DNA from: DASPJQ01 sp035299065
Lineage (GTDB): Bacteria; Bacteroidota; Bacteroidia; Flavobacteriales_D; UBA2798
Reading direction: 5' to 3'
NCBI GenBank assembly: GCA_035299065.1
Contig: DATGXI010000029.1
Location: forward strand, 1 to 55,409
Length of the DNA stretch: 55,409 bases
In this document: piece after piece, positions 1 through 8,845 of the stretch
Numbering within the stretch: the first letter of the stretch is position 1
How the letters are laid out: the number at the start of each line of letters is the position of its first letter
Position numbers and translations under genes: made by a program
Notes under the pieces: model-generated
The model's database searches: none
What the model was told of the DNA's origin: nothing
Seen by the model: the letters and a program-made list of their open reading frames with translations, nothing else

Positions 1-289
1 CAGCACCCGCTGCCGATGCAGTTGGTGGCGCTGTTACAATAATACTTACCTGGTCGCTTGATGCGGTACAAGGTGCATTGGTAATTGTCCATTGATATAC
101 GTATGTACCTGCAGCACTTAATCCGGTTACAGTAGAGCTGGCCGATGATGGTGTTGTAATAGTTGAAGCAGGACCACTTACCTGCGTCCATGTGCCCGAG
201 CCGGAAGCCGGTACATTTCCTGCAAGTGTTGCAGATCCTGTTGTGGTACAAATTGTTTGATCAGCACCCGCTGCCGATGCAGTTGGTGG
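1..289. repeat. Near-exact 261-bp-period repeat inside the adhesin gene
   Basis: A 28-bp segment at 1-28 recurs identically at 262-289. The offset of 261 bp equals 87 codons, the size of one PKD-like module. The array probably continues past the left edge. Confidence 0.8.
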
Positions 290-2299
290 TGTATTTTCAG
301 TAACGGTTACTGTTGCGCTTACATTCGGGCATGGTGAAGTACCATTTACGGTATAGGTATAAACACCCGGTGCACATGTTGCCGGATTATATGTTCCTAA
401 CGAACCGCCCGCTAACGCAGAAGGCCCTGTCCATGTTCCACCTGCAGCAGGAGAACCACCAAGTGATGAGAACAAATTTACAGACGCACCTGTTGAACAA
501 AGTGTTACTGTTCCATTTGTACCTGCAACTGCAGGTGCATTTACCGTAACTGTAATTGCAGTACGTGGACTTTCACATCCACCTACGGTTTGTGAAACAT
601 AGTAGGTAGTTGTTCCTACAGTAGCCGTTGAAGGTGTTGGAGCAGTTGCTGATCCTACACCACCTGTTGGCACTGTGTACCATAGTAAATTGGTACCTGT
701 TGCTGATAGTGGTGATGCCACATCACCCTGGCAATACGCCACAGTAGTTGATGTAACAGCGGCCGGGGTACAACAAAGGTTCGTCACATTTGATGACGAA
801 ATATCTACCGTACAACCCAGGTTATTCCAGATACCAATTTCTCCATCAGCATACGTTTTAATGGAAACTGAGCAATCGGTGTTACCCGAGCTGCAACCAG
901 AACCACGTGCTGTTAAGTTGAAGCATAATGAATAATCAAATGTGTTTGGTCCGCAATTTGGGAAGTTACCATCACCATAACTATTATCTGGATCGGTTGG
1001 ATCGGGTGCACAGTTTCCTGATAATGGATCGTAGGAAGACATGAAAAACCAACCTCCCCCTAGTGGAGTTCCCGGAGGAAGTGAACCTGAAACCATGTTG
1101 TAATTTACTGAACCGGCAGGGAACCATACCCATGAACCCGAAGGACTTCCTGTACACGCGCCCATACCTGCTGCCAACACTCCGTTTACATCAAGCGGGT
1201 TTGTAATAGAAACAGGTTGGCCTTGCGCATCAAATGATGCCGGATCCCAGCAATCACCAAATGTTGGTACAACTCCCTGTAACCAATTACAGTTTACCTG
1301 TTGCCAATCGGTAATTTGATAACAAAAACTTACAACTTCACCCGGTTGGTACGGACCTGTAAGTGGTGATCCCATGGAAGTTGATGAAATGGTCAATGAT
1401 TGATTTGTATTACACGCGCTGTTATCGTCATTCATTGTAATACAAAGTGTAAAGTTACCTTGTGCATTTAAGGCATCGGAAACCGCAATTAAATAGGTTG
1501 TTCCCACAGAAATATTTACAGTTGCAGCTGCTAAACCGGCTGTTCCCTGTGTACAGTTAATGGTCGTATAGGTTGCACAATCAGATGTTGTAAATACACT
1601 AAAATAAGGCTGGGTAAGTGTTGTACTGCTCAAATCAATATCAAGTGTTGCGGCCGATGCGCTGGTGGTAACCTGGTACCAAACCGTTGAACCTGGATAA
1701 TCAAAACAGTTTACGCCAAGAAAATCAGGACCTGGATTTGATCCGGTGTTACAATCATTGATACAGGTTTGAACAGCTGTAGTCAATGGAACAACCTGTG
1801 GAGTAAAGCAATCATCATTATCAAGGCATGAAGCAACAACAGCACATGAAGCGCAGCGCCAAACCAATGTTGTATTGGTTGTATTGGTTACACAGTTAAA
1901 CTGATTTACTTTTATGCGAACTACCCCTGTAAATGTAGCTGTCCAGCTAATTTTTGGATAATACGCAGCACAGTAGTCATCACTGTAACAAAGCGTAGCC
2001 AATGTAGCATTATTGAATAAAGTTAATTGCGCGTCATAGGTAACTGACCCGCCATCAGCAGGACAAAGAGACCACTCATACGTGCTACCTGCTGTAACAC
2101 TGTATAGTTGATAATCGCCAGCCCATATAAATGTTGATACAGCCGTAAATGTAGGGCTGGTGGTACTAAATGTACCTGAAGGGAAGTTTGTTCCTCCAGA
2201 TGTACATCCACCTGCAAGACATTCTCCTTGTGCGGAAACAGTTCCACGCGAACATAACAATGCTGCGCAAACAAGTGCCAGCTTAAAAAGTTTTTTCAT
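1..2299 (-). CDS. Giant secreted Ig/PKD-repeat surface protein (C-terminus beyond window)
   Basis: The reading frame stays open from an ATG at 2297-2299 to the window edge, at least 766 codons. It begins MKKLFKLALVCAALLCSRG, a signal peptide ending near SAQ. The first ~500 residues are Cys-, Thr- and aromatic-rich, typical of secreted Bacteroidota proteins. An Ig-like module follows (AYCQGDVASP ... TTYYVSQTVGGCES), then PKD-like modules (SGTWTQVSGP, GTYVYQWTITN). The last visible modules repeat at an 87-codon period. Such proteins are usually large surface adhesins exported by T9SS, and the expected sorting domain would lie off the left edge. It is probably co-transcribed with the small secreted gene ending 20 bp upstream. 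Family assignment is good; the exact function is unknown. Confidence 0.85.
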   Translation of the reverse strand, partial: MKKLFKLALVCAALLCSRGTVSAQGECLAGGCTSGGTNFPSGTFSTTSPTFTAVSTFIWAGDYQLYSVTAGSTYEWSLCPADGGSVTYDAQLTLFNNATLATLCYSDDYCAAYYPKISWTATFTGVVRIKVNQFNCVTNTTNTTLVWRCASCAVVASCLDNDDCFTPQVVPLTTAVQTCINDCNTGSNPGPDFLGVNCFDYPGSTVWYQVTTSASAATLDIDLSSTTLTQPYFSVFTTSDCATYTTINCTQGTAGLAAATVNISVGTTYLIAVSDALNAQGNFTLCITMNDDNSACNTNQSLTISSTSMGSPLTGPYQPGEVVSFCYQITDWQQVNCNWLQGVVPTFGDCWDPASFDAQGQPVSITNPLDVNGVLAAGMGACTGSPSGSWVWFPAGSVNYNMVSGSLPPGTPLGGGWFFMSSYDPLSGNCAPDPTDPDNSYGDGNFPNCGPNTFDYSLCFNLTARGSGCSSGNTDCSVSIKTYADGEIGIWNNLGCTVDISSSNVTNLCCTPAAVTSTTVAYCQGDVASPLSATGTNLLWYTVPTGGVGSATAPTPSTATVGTTTYYVSQTVGGCESPRTAITVTVNAPAVAGTNGTVTLCSTGASVNLFSSLGGSPAAGGTWTGPSALAGGSLGTYNPATCAPGVYTYTVNGTSPCPNVSATVTVTENTPPTASAAGADQTICTTTGSATLAGNVPASGSGTWTQVSGPASTITTPSSASSTVTGLSAAGTYVYQWTITNAPCTASSDQVSIIVTAPPTASAAGA

Positions 2300-2319
2300 A
2301 GCGAAGTATGGGTTAGATT

Positions 2320-2691
2320 TTATTCAACAATTTTAAACCTTGATGGATTATTTAGAATTGCCTGTTGCTTTTCTGCTGGCAATTTGTCGAATTCTGTTTT
2401 GGTTATTACCTGAGACTTGGCCTCACCGTTAATTTTTTGGGCTTCGGCAGGATGTAAAGCATACCATTGCTCTTTTGCAGCTCTAAATGAATTTGCGTCT
2501 GCTTCAGGATTTCCTGTGTCTACATATTTTGGAAAATCAGCCGGCACAACAACCTCAGCAGCTTTTTCTTTCTTAATAGCTGTTTGTGGTTTAGGTCGAA
2601 CTTTCATTTTGTCATACTGCTGTGCGTTAGCGTTCAGACAAAAGATGAAGAGGAATGTGAATAGGGTTAAAGCTTTAGTTAAGTTACTCAT
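2320..2691 (-). CDS. Small secreted protein of unknown function
   Basis: A 123-residue protein. Residues 1-23 form a signal peptide (hydrophobic ALTLFTFLFIFCL, cleavage near ANAQQ). The mature part is charged and mostly helical in appearance, with no Cys and no membrane segment, so a periplasmic or secreted location is likely. I do not recognise the family. It ends 20 bp before the giant adhesin start on the same strand, so the two are probably one transcript. The ATG at 2689-2691 lies 20 bp after a perfect TAnnTTTG element. Confidence 0.7.
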   Translation of the reverse strand: MSNLTKALTLFTFLFIFCLNANAQQYDKMKVRPKPQTAIKKEKAAEVVVPADFPKYVDTGNPEADANSFRAAKEQWYALHPAEAQKINGEAKSQVITKTEFDKLPAEKQQAILNNPSRFKIVE

Positions 2692-2710
2692 AGCGTTATG
2701 TTAATTTTCC

Positions 2711-2718
2711 CAAAATTA
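2711..2718 (-). promoter_or_regulatory. Candidate -7 promoter element
   Basis: The minus strand reads TAATTTTG, an exact match to the Bacteroidota -7 consensus TAnnTTTG, 20 bp before the small secreted gene. I found no convincing -33 TTG at the usual distance. Confidence 0.45.
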
Positions 2719-2810
2719 AAGAAATATTTCGTTAGTTTCCACACCATCCATGTAAAAACGTGGCTAAACTGTTAAAATTAGACGACTAATGCAGTTTTGG
2801 GGTTGTATAA

Positions 2811-2842
2811 AACAAAAGAGCCCCACCAAAGGCAGGGCTCTC
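2811..2842 (-). terminator. Intrinsic terminator of the Omp28/T9SS gene
   Basis: The minus strand forms an 11-bp stem (AGAGCCCTGCC / GGTGGGGCTCT, two wobble pairs) with a TTT loop, followed by TTTTGTTTT. It lies 20 bp after the stop codon of the gene ending at 2863. Confidence 0.85.
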
Positions 2843-2862
2843 ATAATGATGAAGTTATCTTA

Positions 2863-4893
2863 TTATTTTACGAACGTAAGCTTTTGATTTACAAACGAAC
2901 CATTTTTATGGATGAACTTCGCAATATAATTTCCTCCTTCAAGGTTGTTTAAATTAATTTGCTGCACACCCGAGGTTAATGATTTGGTAACCAAAAGTTT
3001 ACCCGTAGCGTCAAATACTTGCAGTTCAGTAAAGTTATCAAAGCCGCGAACAGTTATTTCACCATTGCTCGGGTTAGGATAAACGCTGTAACCGGTGCTG
3101 AAAAGAGCATCGGCCTCAACCGAAGTAATGATTCCGTAAAACCAATCATGTGCAATTTTGATCACCTCATTTGCATTGGTGGTGCTTAACATTTCAGGAC
3201 CTACACCCAGGTAAACTGACTTGAAGGTTCCGTTTGTATAACGCAAACCACCAATTTTTGCAGTTGAATTGTACGTGAATATACTTGAACCTCCATTGGC
3301 AGTGGTTAATTCGTCAGGATAAAAATATGAACCACCGTAATAATTGTTAATGGTTGCATTAGCCGCAGTACCATAAACAGCATCGGCAGCAACTGCTTTT
3401 AGTAATGTATTGGTTGATCCGCCATCAGCACTAAAACCACCGTGAAGGTATCCTGTAAAGAATCCCTGTGTTGTTGGGGTTCCGTACCCGCTTGTTGGGT
3501 CCATAATTTCCCAACCCATGTCCTGGCCGGCAATAAATAAATTACCGCCATTGTCCATAAATGTTTCAAGGTTTGGAATTTCTGAATCGGTTAGTGAAGG
3601 GAATGTCCAGCCTACATTATAATAAATATTATTCACGTTGGTTAATGATGAACTTGATCCAAGTTCTTCAAGAATCACATCGGTTGTTTTAGCTGCACCT
3701 GGCTCAGGAGCCGATGCTAAACCTGTCATGTAAACTGCTTCCCATGTTGTGGCATTTCCGCCTGCTCCGCTTCCAAGGCCACCCGTGTTGCTAACAACAA
3801 GGTCAGTAACATTTGAAATCACGTATAGTTTTTTAAGGATTGAAGGCGAAGTTGGTGTTGCCAATGATGTAACAGTTAAGGTATAGGTAGCAACAAAAGG
3901 ACTTGTTCCAGGTGTTATTACAACATCAATGGTATTGGTTGCTCCAGCAGCTGTATTTACAGATGACCCTGAAGTAAATGCCGATCCGTTTACGGTTAAT
4001 GCAGCGCTCCAGTCACCTGGTGCATCTGTTGTAAGCGTATAAACAAAATCTTCTGCAGCCGTTCCTGTATTAATTGAACTAAGGGTTAATGTTGATGGTG
4101 AACCTGCTGTTCCGGCTGCGCTAGCAGCGCCAGTGTTACCCAGGGTATAATTGATGGTTGGATCATAAACCGTTCCACTATTAATTATTTCCTGTGTGCT
4201 GGTATTTTGAACAAACGCAATCACTTTTACATTGGTCATATTCCATGCTGCATTTTCAACATAATTATACGTCATGCTAAAAGATGAACCTAAAGCAGCT
4301 GGTGTATATGTTGTTCCTGAAGTTGAAGGAAGCATTTTGCGGAATACATTTGGAAAATGTGTTTCTCCATTTGAACCCGGAGGTGTTCCGTAATTAATTG
4401 GATCTTCAACTACCGCAGCATATAATTTATAACTACCTGCAGGCACTGTTCCAACTGTAATAACATCAACGGTAACATCCCTGTCAGCACCGTTGTCAAC
4501 TTCGGTCACAACTATTTTAATTGGACTACCCATTGAGAACTGATCATCTACATCAGCCTGTGTAAAACCACCCGGCTGAGCATTTTTTTGATTACCGTTC
4601 ATGTAAACATCAGGCACACCTGATACGGTATAATATGAAACACGGGTAGCAACTTCGGTTGGGTTGTGCGCATTCATTGGGTCAACACCCGGCCATGAGG
4701 TATGGTAAGCAATGTGTCTTACCTTATCCGGATTTGGTGTTAAAATGGTTGATTCAAAGCCTGGATTTTGAGAAGCACACGGACCACAACTGGCCTGGGT
4801 GAAATGCTCAAAAAGGGCATACTTTGCTGCTTGCGAGTTAGCCGATCCTGCGATCAATAACAAAGCGGCAGTGCTTGTAAAGATTTTTTTCAT
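2863..4893 (-). CDS. Secreted Omp28-like protein with T9SS type A sorting domain
   Basis: 676 residues. The signal peptide is about residues 1-20 (LLLIAGSANSQ). Residues 25-240 resemble the Omp28 family: a thioredoxin-like start with CGPC at FTQASCGPCAS and VSGVPDVYMNG further on. The middle part contains an Ig-like segment and a region near IAGQDMGWEIM resembling flavodoxin or glutamine-amidotransferase-like folds, which is only a weak impression. The last ~75 residues (YSVYPNPSNGEITVRG to QKLTFVK) are a classic type A sorting domain, removed when the protein is attached or released at the cell surface. The gene is monocistronic in appearance, with its own terminator and a 103-bp gap upstream. 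The substrate is unknown. Confidence 0.88.
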   Translation of the reverse strand: MKKIFTSTAALLLIAGSANSQAAKYALFEHFTQASCGPCASQNPGFESTILTPNPDKVRHIAYHTSWPGVDPMNAHNPTEVATRVSYYTVSGVPDVYMNGNQKNAQPGGFTQADVDDQFSMGSPIKIVVTEVDNGADRDVTVDVITVGTVPAGSYKLYAAVVEDPINYGTPPGSNGETHFPNVFRKMLPSTSGTTYTPAALGSSFSMTYNYVENAAWNMTNVKVIAFVQNTSTQEIINSGTVYDPTINYTLGNTGAASAAGTAGSPSTLTLSSINTGTAAEDFVYTLTTDAPGDWSAALTVNGSAFTSGSSVNTAAGATNTIDVVITPGTSPFVATYTLTVTSLATPTSPSILKKLYVISNVTDLVVSNTGGLGSGAGGNATTWEAVYMTGLASAPEPGAAKTTDVILEELGSSSSLTNVNNIYYNVGWTFPSLTDSEIPNLETFMDNGGNLFIAGQDMGWEIMDPTSGYGTPTTQGFFTGYLHGGFSADGGSTNTLLKAVAADAVYGTAANATINNYYGGSYFYPDELTTANGGSSIFTYNSTAKIGGLRYTNGTFKSVYLGVGPEMLSTTNANEVIKIAHDWFYGIITSVEADALFSTGYSVYPNPSNGEITVRGFDNFTELQVFDATGKLLVTKSLTSGVQQINLNNLEGGNYIAKFIHKNGSFVNQKLTFVK

Positions 4894-4996
4894 ACTTACC
4901 TGTTTTAATTGGAGCTAAAATACCAATTAATAAGATGAATTGTGCTGGAGCAACCGGGTAAAACTGTACTGTTTTTGAACATTGTTGGAAACTCAA

Positions 4997-7177
4997 CTAC
5001 CTGGTGCCTTTTTTAAGCGTAATGGCATCAGCTGCAGGAATTACCGTTCCATTGTATTCGCCTACCACAAATGCATCCTTCACGCCTTTGGCAACCAATT
5101 GAGCTTTTAACACTTCTGCTGATTCGTAACTGGATTCGTTACCTGTCAGGTAAATGGTTAATCCATTATCGGTACGTTTCAATTGAACATTGCCCAAATC
5201 AAGGAACACATCAAGCAAATAAGAAGGAATGTCGTTTTTAAATGCACCAAGCTGTACTTTGAATTTTACTTTTTCAGGATCAACTTTGGTTAAATTCACA
5301 TCGTTTTCATTGATGTTATCCTTATCATTTTCATTTACCATGTGTGCACCAGCCTCGTTCAACGGTATGCGCTTTTCGCCTTTGTAGGCAACTATAAATG
5401 CCGACTCAAATCCTTTGCCCTGCATGTCAATTTTACGGCTGGCAGCTTCTTCTATTGTACTAAATGAACCTGAATAATACCGTGTAATGTTATCAGGACC
5501 TGGTACTGTAAGCAAATCAGGCACGTCTTTAAAAACTTTTGACGATAGCTTTTTATCATACGCACCCAACTGAACCCTGAAAACTACGTCCTGTTTACCA
5601 GGATTTGTCGTGTTGGCAATACTGTCTTTTTTTTCTTTTTCAAGTTGTGCTGCAATTTGTTCGGGTGTTAAGTTCGTATTGGTATTATCCGTGTTATTGG
5701 TTTGACCAACACCATTTGTTTTCAAACCTTCTTTTTCAATTTTTTCCTTTGCTGCAATAGCTTCACCTATTGTTTTGTAATTACCAATTACATAGTAAAT
5801 GGTATCACCTGTTTCAATTTGCCTGAAATCTTTATAACTTAAATACTTATATAATTCATTGGCATTAATTTGTTTTTTTTCAGAATCAACAATTACGTAA
5901 TACGTTAAACCCTGTTTTGGTTTCAATACACCGCTATTTGTGACGAACGAACCATCACCCACTTCTTCACGATCAATTTTTGAATATCCGCCCCAATACA
6001 CCCCTGTAGAATCAATAAATTTCAGGTACTGATTGGCAAAATATTCATCGGTTAACGTAACGCCTTTTTCATCCACAAAATTTCCACGCTTTGTCGGATT
6101 TTCTTCGTCAGCGTAATCCGGCACACCATCACCATCCTTGTCAAGCGGGCATCCTTTTGAATCCACTTTTACGCCTTCGGGTGTATTTAAACAATTGTCT
6201 TTAAAATCACGCACACCATCTTTATCAAGATCTGTCATGTCCATCACATAATAATCCCCGTCATCAGGATCTTCCTCGGTTGTTCCGGTTTTTTTCTTCA
6301 CTTTATCAGGTCCAACCAAATCATAATTTAACGAGAATGAGGAGTACATAAAACGATCGTTTTTTGCATTCCCCTGCCTGTTACCAACACTTTCCTCGCT
6401 AATATTATCCACCAGGTCAGTAAAAGTGAAATGCATGGAGGTACCCACTTTAAAATTCATGCGTTTGCCAATTTTAAACTGTATACCTAAACCAACCGGC
6501 ACAGCCCATGAACGTTCACGGTACTTACCAAACCCATCAAGATTTTGCTCACGCAAATCTGATTCGTAAGTATAATCGCGTTGAATTAATATAGAATTTA
6601 CCGCATTTGGATTGCTTTCATCCATGTTCCGGATTGAGCCATCGCTCCAGTAATAATACCTGTTTCCAAACTTGTCATACAGGTCGGTTTTGCTTAAAAA
6701 CTCAAACGATTCGAATCCTGCAAAAATGTACGGTTCAACATCGTGCTCAATGGCAAGTAAATGCGAAAAATTATATTGTAAAATGGCACCACCTGTACGT
6801 ATAGAAGATTCAAAATTCAGGTTGCGCACACCGTCACGCTCGTTGGCCGACATTTTACCAAATATCACGTAAAAGCCCAGGTCAATGGAATTGGTTAAGG
6901 AATGGTTTACTTTTAGTTCATAACCTATACGGCTAACCAATGAATGGAAACCTTTATAACTATTGCCAACATCACCAAAAAAAGTAAAGTTACCAACGCC
7001 AAGGCCAAATGTTGGTTTGAAGGTAGGTTCAAAATAAGGCTTTTCGGTTGTGTCCTCCTCAAACTCTTTTTCAAGATCGGCTAAACCTGTTGTATCGGCT
7101 GCAGAAGTTTGGGAGTACCCATTGTGGACACTCCATAAAACTAACAGTATGCTAATCAGCCAAACACGCATTCGCAT
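4997..7177 (-). CDS. Outer-membrane barrel protein with TSP3 and SPOR-like repeats
   Basis: 726 residues. A signal peptide (ISILLVLWSVHNGYSQ) is followed by an acidic linker and a glycine- and aromatic-rich region of alternating strands (about 55-295) that looks like a beta-barrel. About 315-365 are thrombospondin type 3 calcium-binding repeats (DLDKDGVRDFKDNC, DKDGDGVPDYAD). The C-terminal half has three SPOR-like modules, starting near LTYYVIVDSEK, VVFRVQLGAY and KFKVQLGAF. SPOR domains bind denuded glycan strands, so the protein probably ties the outer membrane to peptidoglycan. It starts with ATG CGA ATG; the second ATG at 7169-7171 is an equally possible start. The gene 44 bp upstream encodes another SPOR protein, and the pair likely acts together. 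Confidence 0.8.
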   Translation of the reverse strand: MRMRVWLISILLVLWSVHNGYSQTSAADTTGLADLEKEFEEDTTEKPYFEPTFKPTFGLGVGNFTFFGDVGNSYKGFHSLVSRIGYELKVNHSLTNSIDLGFYVIFGKMSANERDGVRNLNFESSIRTGGAILQYNFSHLLAIEHDVEPYIFAGFESFEFLSKTDLYDKFGNRYYYWSDGSIRNMDESNPNAVNSILIQRDYTYESDLREQNLDGFGKYRERSWAVPVGLGIQFKIGKRMNFKVGTSMHFTFTDLVDNISEESVGNRQGNAKNDRFMYSSFSLNYDLVGPDKVKKKTGTTEEDPDDGDYYVMDMTDLDKDGVRDFKDNCLNTPEGVKVDSKGCPLDKDGDGVPDYADEENPTKRGNFVDEKGVTLTDEYFANQYLKFIDSTGVYWGGYSKIDREEVGDGSFVTNSGVLKPKQGLTYYVIVDSEKKQINANELYKYLSYKDFRQIETGDTIYYVIGNYKTIGEAIAAKEKIEKEGLKTNGVGQTNNTDNTNTNLTPEQIAAQLEKEKKDSIANTTNPGKQDVVFRVQLGAYDKKLSSKVFKDVPDLLTVPGPDNITRYYSGSFSTIEEAASRKIDMQGKGFESAFIVAYKGEKRIPLNEAGAHMVNENDKDNINENDVNLTKVDPEKVKFKVQLGAFKNDIPSYLLDVFLDLGNVQLKRTDNGLTIYLTGNESSYESAEVLKAQLVAKGVKDAFVVGEYNGTVIPAADAITLKKGTR

Positions 7178-7221
7178 AAAAATACTTCATTTTTTGCTAT
7201 TCTGTACAACCATAGTCTCAA

Positions 7222-8046
7222 TTATTTCAATTGTGCTTTAGCTATACTAATGCGTTTACCATTTTCATAGGCTACAATAAACGGTTTTTTGAAGTTGTTC
7301 ACGGCCAGTTTGTTGAGGAGAGCTTGCGCCTCGCTTAGCGAAGTTTCATCACCCACCGTATACTTGTACAAATTGTCAATTATGTCTTCAAAAACAACCT
7401 GGTCAAGCCCCGTAAGTGACTTGAGTCGGTTTATATCCATTTTGGAAGAGGATGCCGCCAGCTGCACACGATAACGAATTCCAATACTTGCAGGGACCAC
7501 CGAAGGCTGTGCATCACCTGAATTATTGACTGGAACAGGTGGTGTTTTTATACGTTCAACACTATTGGTGTTGGTATTGACTTCCTGCATTTTTGAGGGC
7601 GCATTTTTAACTACAGGCTCTTCTTGCTTTTTTACTTCGGCAAGCGCTTCAGTTTTTTGCAGCAGGTACGTTGATTTTTCAAATGTATTTTCCAGGTTCT
7701 TCCAAGGATAGTTTTCAAATTTTGCTTTGCAATCCATTTCCACATGACCTTTGCCTTCGAAAACCAACACAAATGTTTCAAGTCCTTTTACGGAAGCCCC
7801 TGTGATTTTTAATTTGTTTTCTTTGAATGTGAATGGAGCTTTTAATTTGTGTGAAATCAATTTTACATCAGCACTAAATTGCTCCTCAATGGTAAAAAAA
7901 CCTTGCAGAGTATCTGTCTTAAAGCTATAACAGATTTCAAGGCGATTTTCGGTTTGTTTAACGCTTCGGTCAACCAATACAGGTTCCTGAGCCGACAAAA
8001 GCCCGGTAAAAAATAGAAAACACAAGGTGTTGAGCATTGTTTTCAC
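7222..8046 (-). CDS. Secreted SPOR-domain protein
   Basis: 274 residues. The first codon is GTG; an ATG three codons later (8035-8037, MLNTLCFLFFTGLLSAQ) is an alternative start giving the same signal peptide. Residues about 20-115 form an all-beta region without clear homology. A low-complexity linker rich in Asn, Pro and Val follows, and the C-terminal ~80 residues (GIRYRVQLAASS to FKKPFIVAYENGKRI) form a SPOR-like module that closely resembles those of the downstream 726-residue barrel protein. It is likely periplasmic, contacting septal or denuded peptidoglycan. It sits 44 bp upstream of the barrel gene and is probably co-transcribed with it. Confidence 0.75.
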   Translation of the reverse strand: MKTMLNTLCFLFFTGLLSAQEPVLVDRSVKQTENRLEICYSFKTDTLQGFFTIEEQFSADVKLISHKLKAPFTFKENKLKITGASVKGLETFVLVFEGKGHVEMDCKAKFENYPWKNLENTFEKSTYLLQKTEALAEVKKQEEPVVKNAPSKMQEVNTNTNSVERIKTPPVPVNNSGDAQPSVVPASIGIRYRVQLAASSSKMDINRLKSLTGLDQVVFEDIIDNLYKYTVGDETSLSEAQALLNKLAVNNFKKPFIVAYENGKRISIAKAQLK

Positions 8047-8122
8047 AACACTAAAATAACGCTAATCCTGTAAAACAAAAAGGAAAACGGGAGGTTTAAT
8101 CCCTGTATGAATGTTTAAAAAC

Positions 8123-8818
8123 CTAGAAGTTTGGTTTAAGGGTGTATTTCTTATAGAATTCGTCAATAACCCAAACGGCATCGTCAGCAGTATCAACCAT
8201 TTTAAACAGCAAGAGGTCATCATCAGAAATATTTTTTTCCTTTTCAAGCAATACTTCCCTGATCCAGTCAACCAACCCTTTCCAATATTCGGTTCCCACC
8301 AAAACCACCGGAAATTTTCCGATTTTTCGTGTTTGGATAAGTGTTAATGCTTCAAACAATTCATCCATGGTACCGAATCCGCCAGGCAATACAATAAAGC
8401 CCTGCGAGTACTTCACGAACATTACTTTTCGAACAAAGAAATAATCAAAGTTCAGAACCTTATCACGGTTAATGTACTTGTTGTGGAATTGCTCAAAAGG
8501 GAGATCAATATTTAACCCTGCAGAAACACCGTTTCCCCTGTGCGCGCCTTTATTTCCGGCTTCCATTATTCCGGGGCCACCACCGGTAATAACACCGTAG
8601 CCTGCCTGCGTAAGTTTATAGCCTATTTCCTCGGCAAGAATGTAATACTTGTTGTCGTCTTTGGTGCGTGCTGATCCGAAAATAGAGACACATGGCCCCA
8701 TTGCCGATAATTTTTCGTATCCTTCAACAAACTCGGACATTATTTTAAAAATGGCCCAGCTGTTATTTGATTTTAATTCAGCCCAGTTTTTTTGCTGGGC
8801 ACTTTCTTCTTCGCTCAT
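8123..8818 (-). CDS. LOG-family (TIGR00730) nucleoside-5'-monophosphate phosphoribohydrolase
   Basis: 231 residues, a Rossmann-fold protein of the LOG/YgdH type. The family signature is intact: GGGPGIMEAGNKGAHRG in the middle and PGGFGTMDELFEALT with the catalytic Arg/Glu region after it. Characterised members hydrolyse the N-glycosidic bond of nucleoside monophosphates, including cytokinin ribotides in some organisms. In non-plant-associated bacteria the role is probably nucleotide salvage or housekeeping. It starts 27 bp after uvrA on the same strand and is probably at the end of the same transcript. The product family is clear; the physiological substrate is not. Confidence 0.88.
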   Translation of the reverse strand: MSEEESAQQKNWAELKSNNSWAIFKIMSEFVEGYEKLSAMGPCVSIFGSARTKDDNKYYILAEEIGYKLTQAGYGVITGGGPGIMEAGNKGAHRGNGVSAGLNIDLPFEQFHNKYINRDKVLNFDYFFVRKVMFVKYSQGFIVLPGGFGTMDELFEALTLIQTRKIGKFPVVLVGTEYWKGLVDWIREVLLEKEKNISDDDLLLFKMVDTADDAVWVIDEFYKKYTLKPNF

Positions 8819-8845
8819 GATTAATTAAGGTATGGAACTATAACG

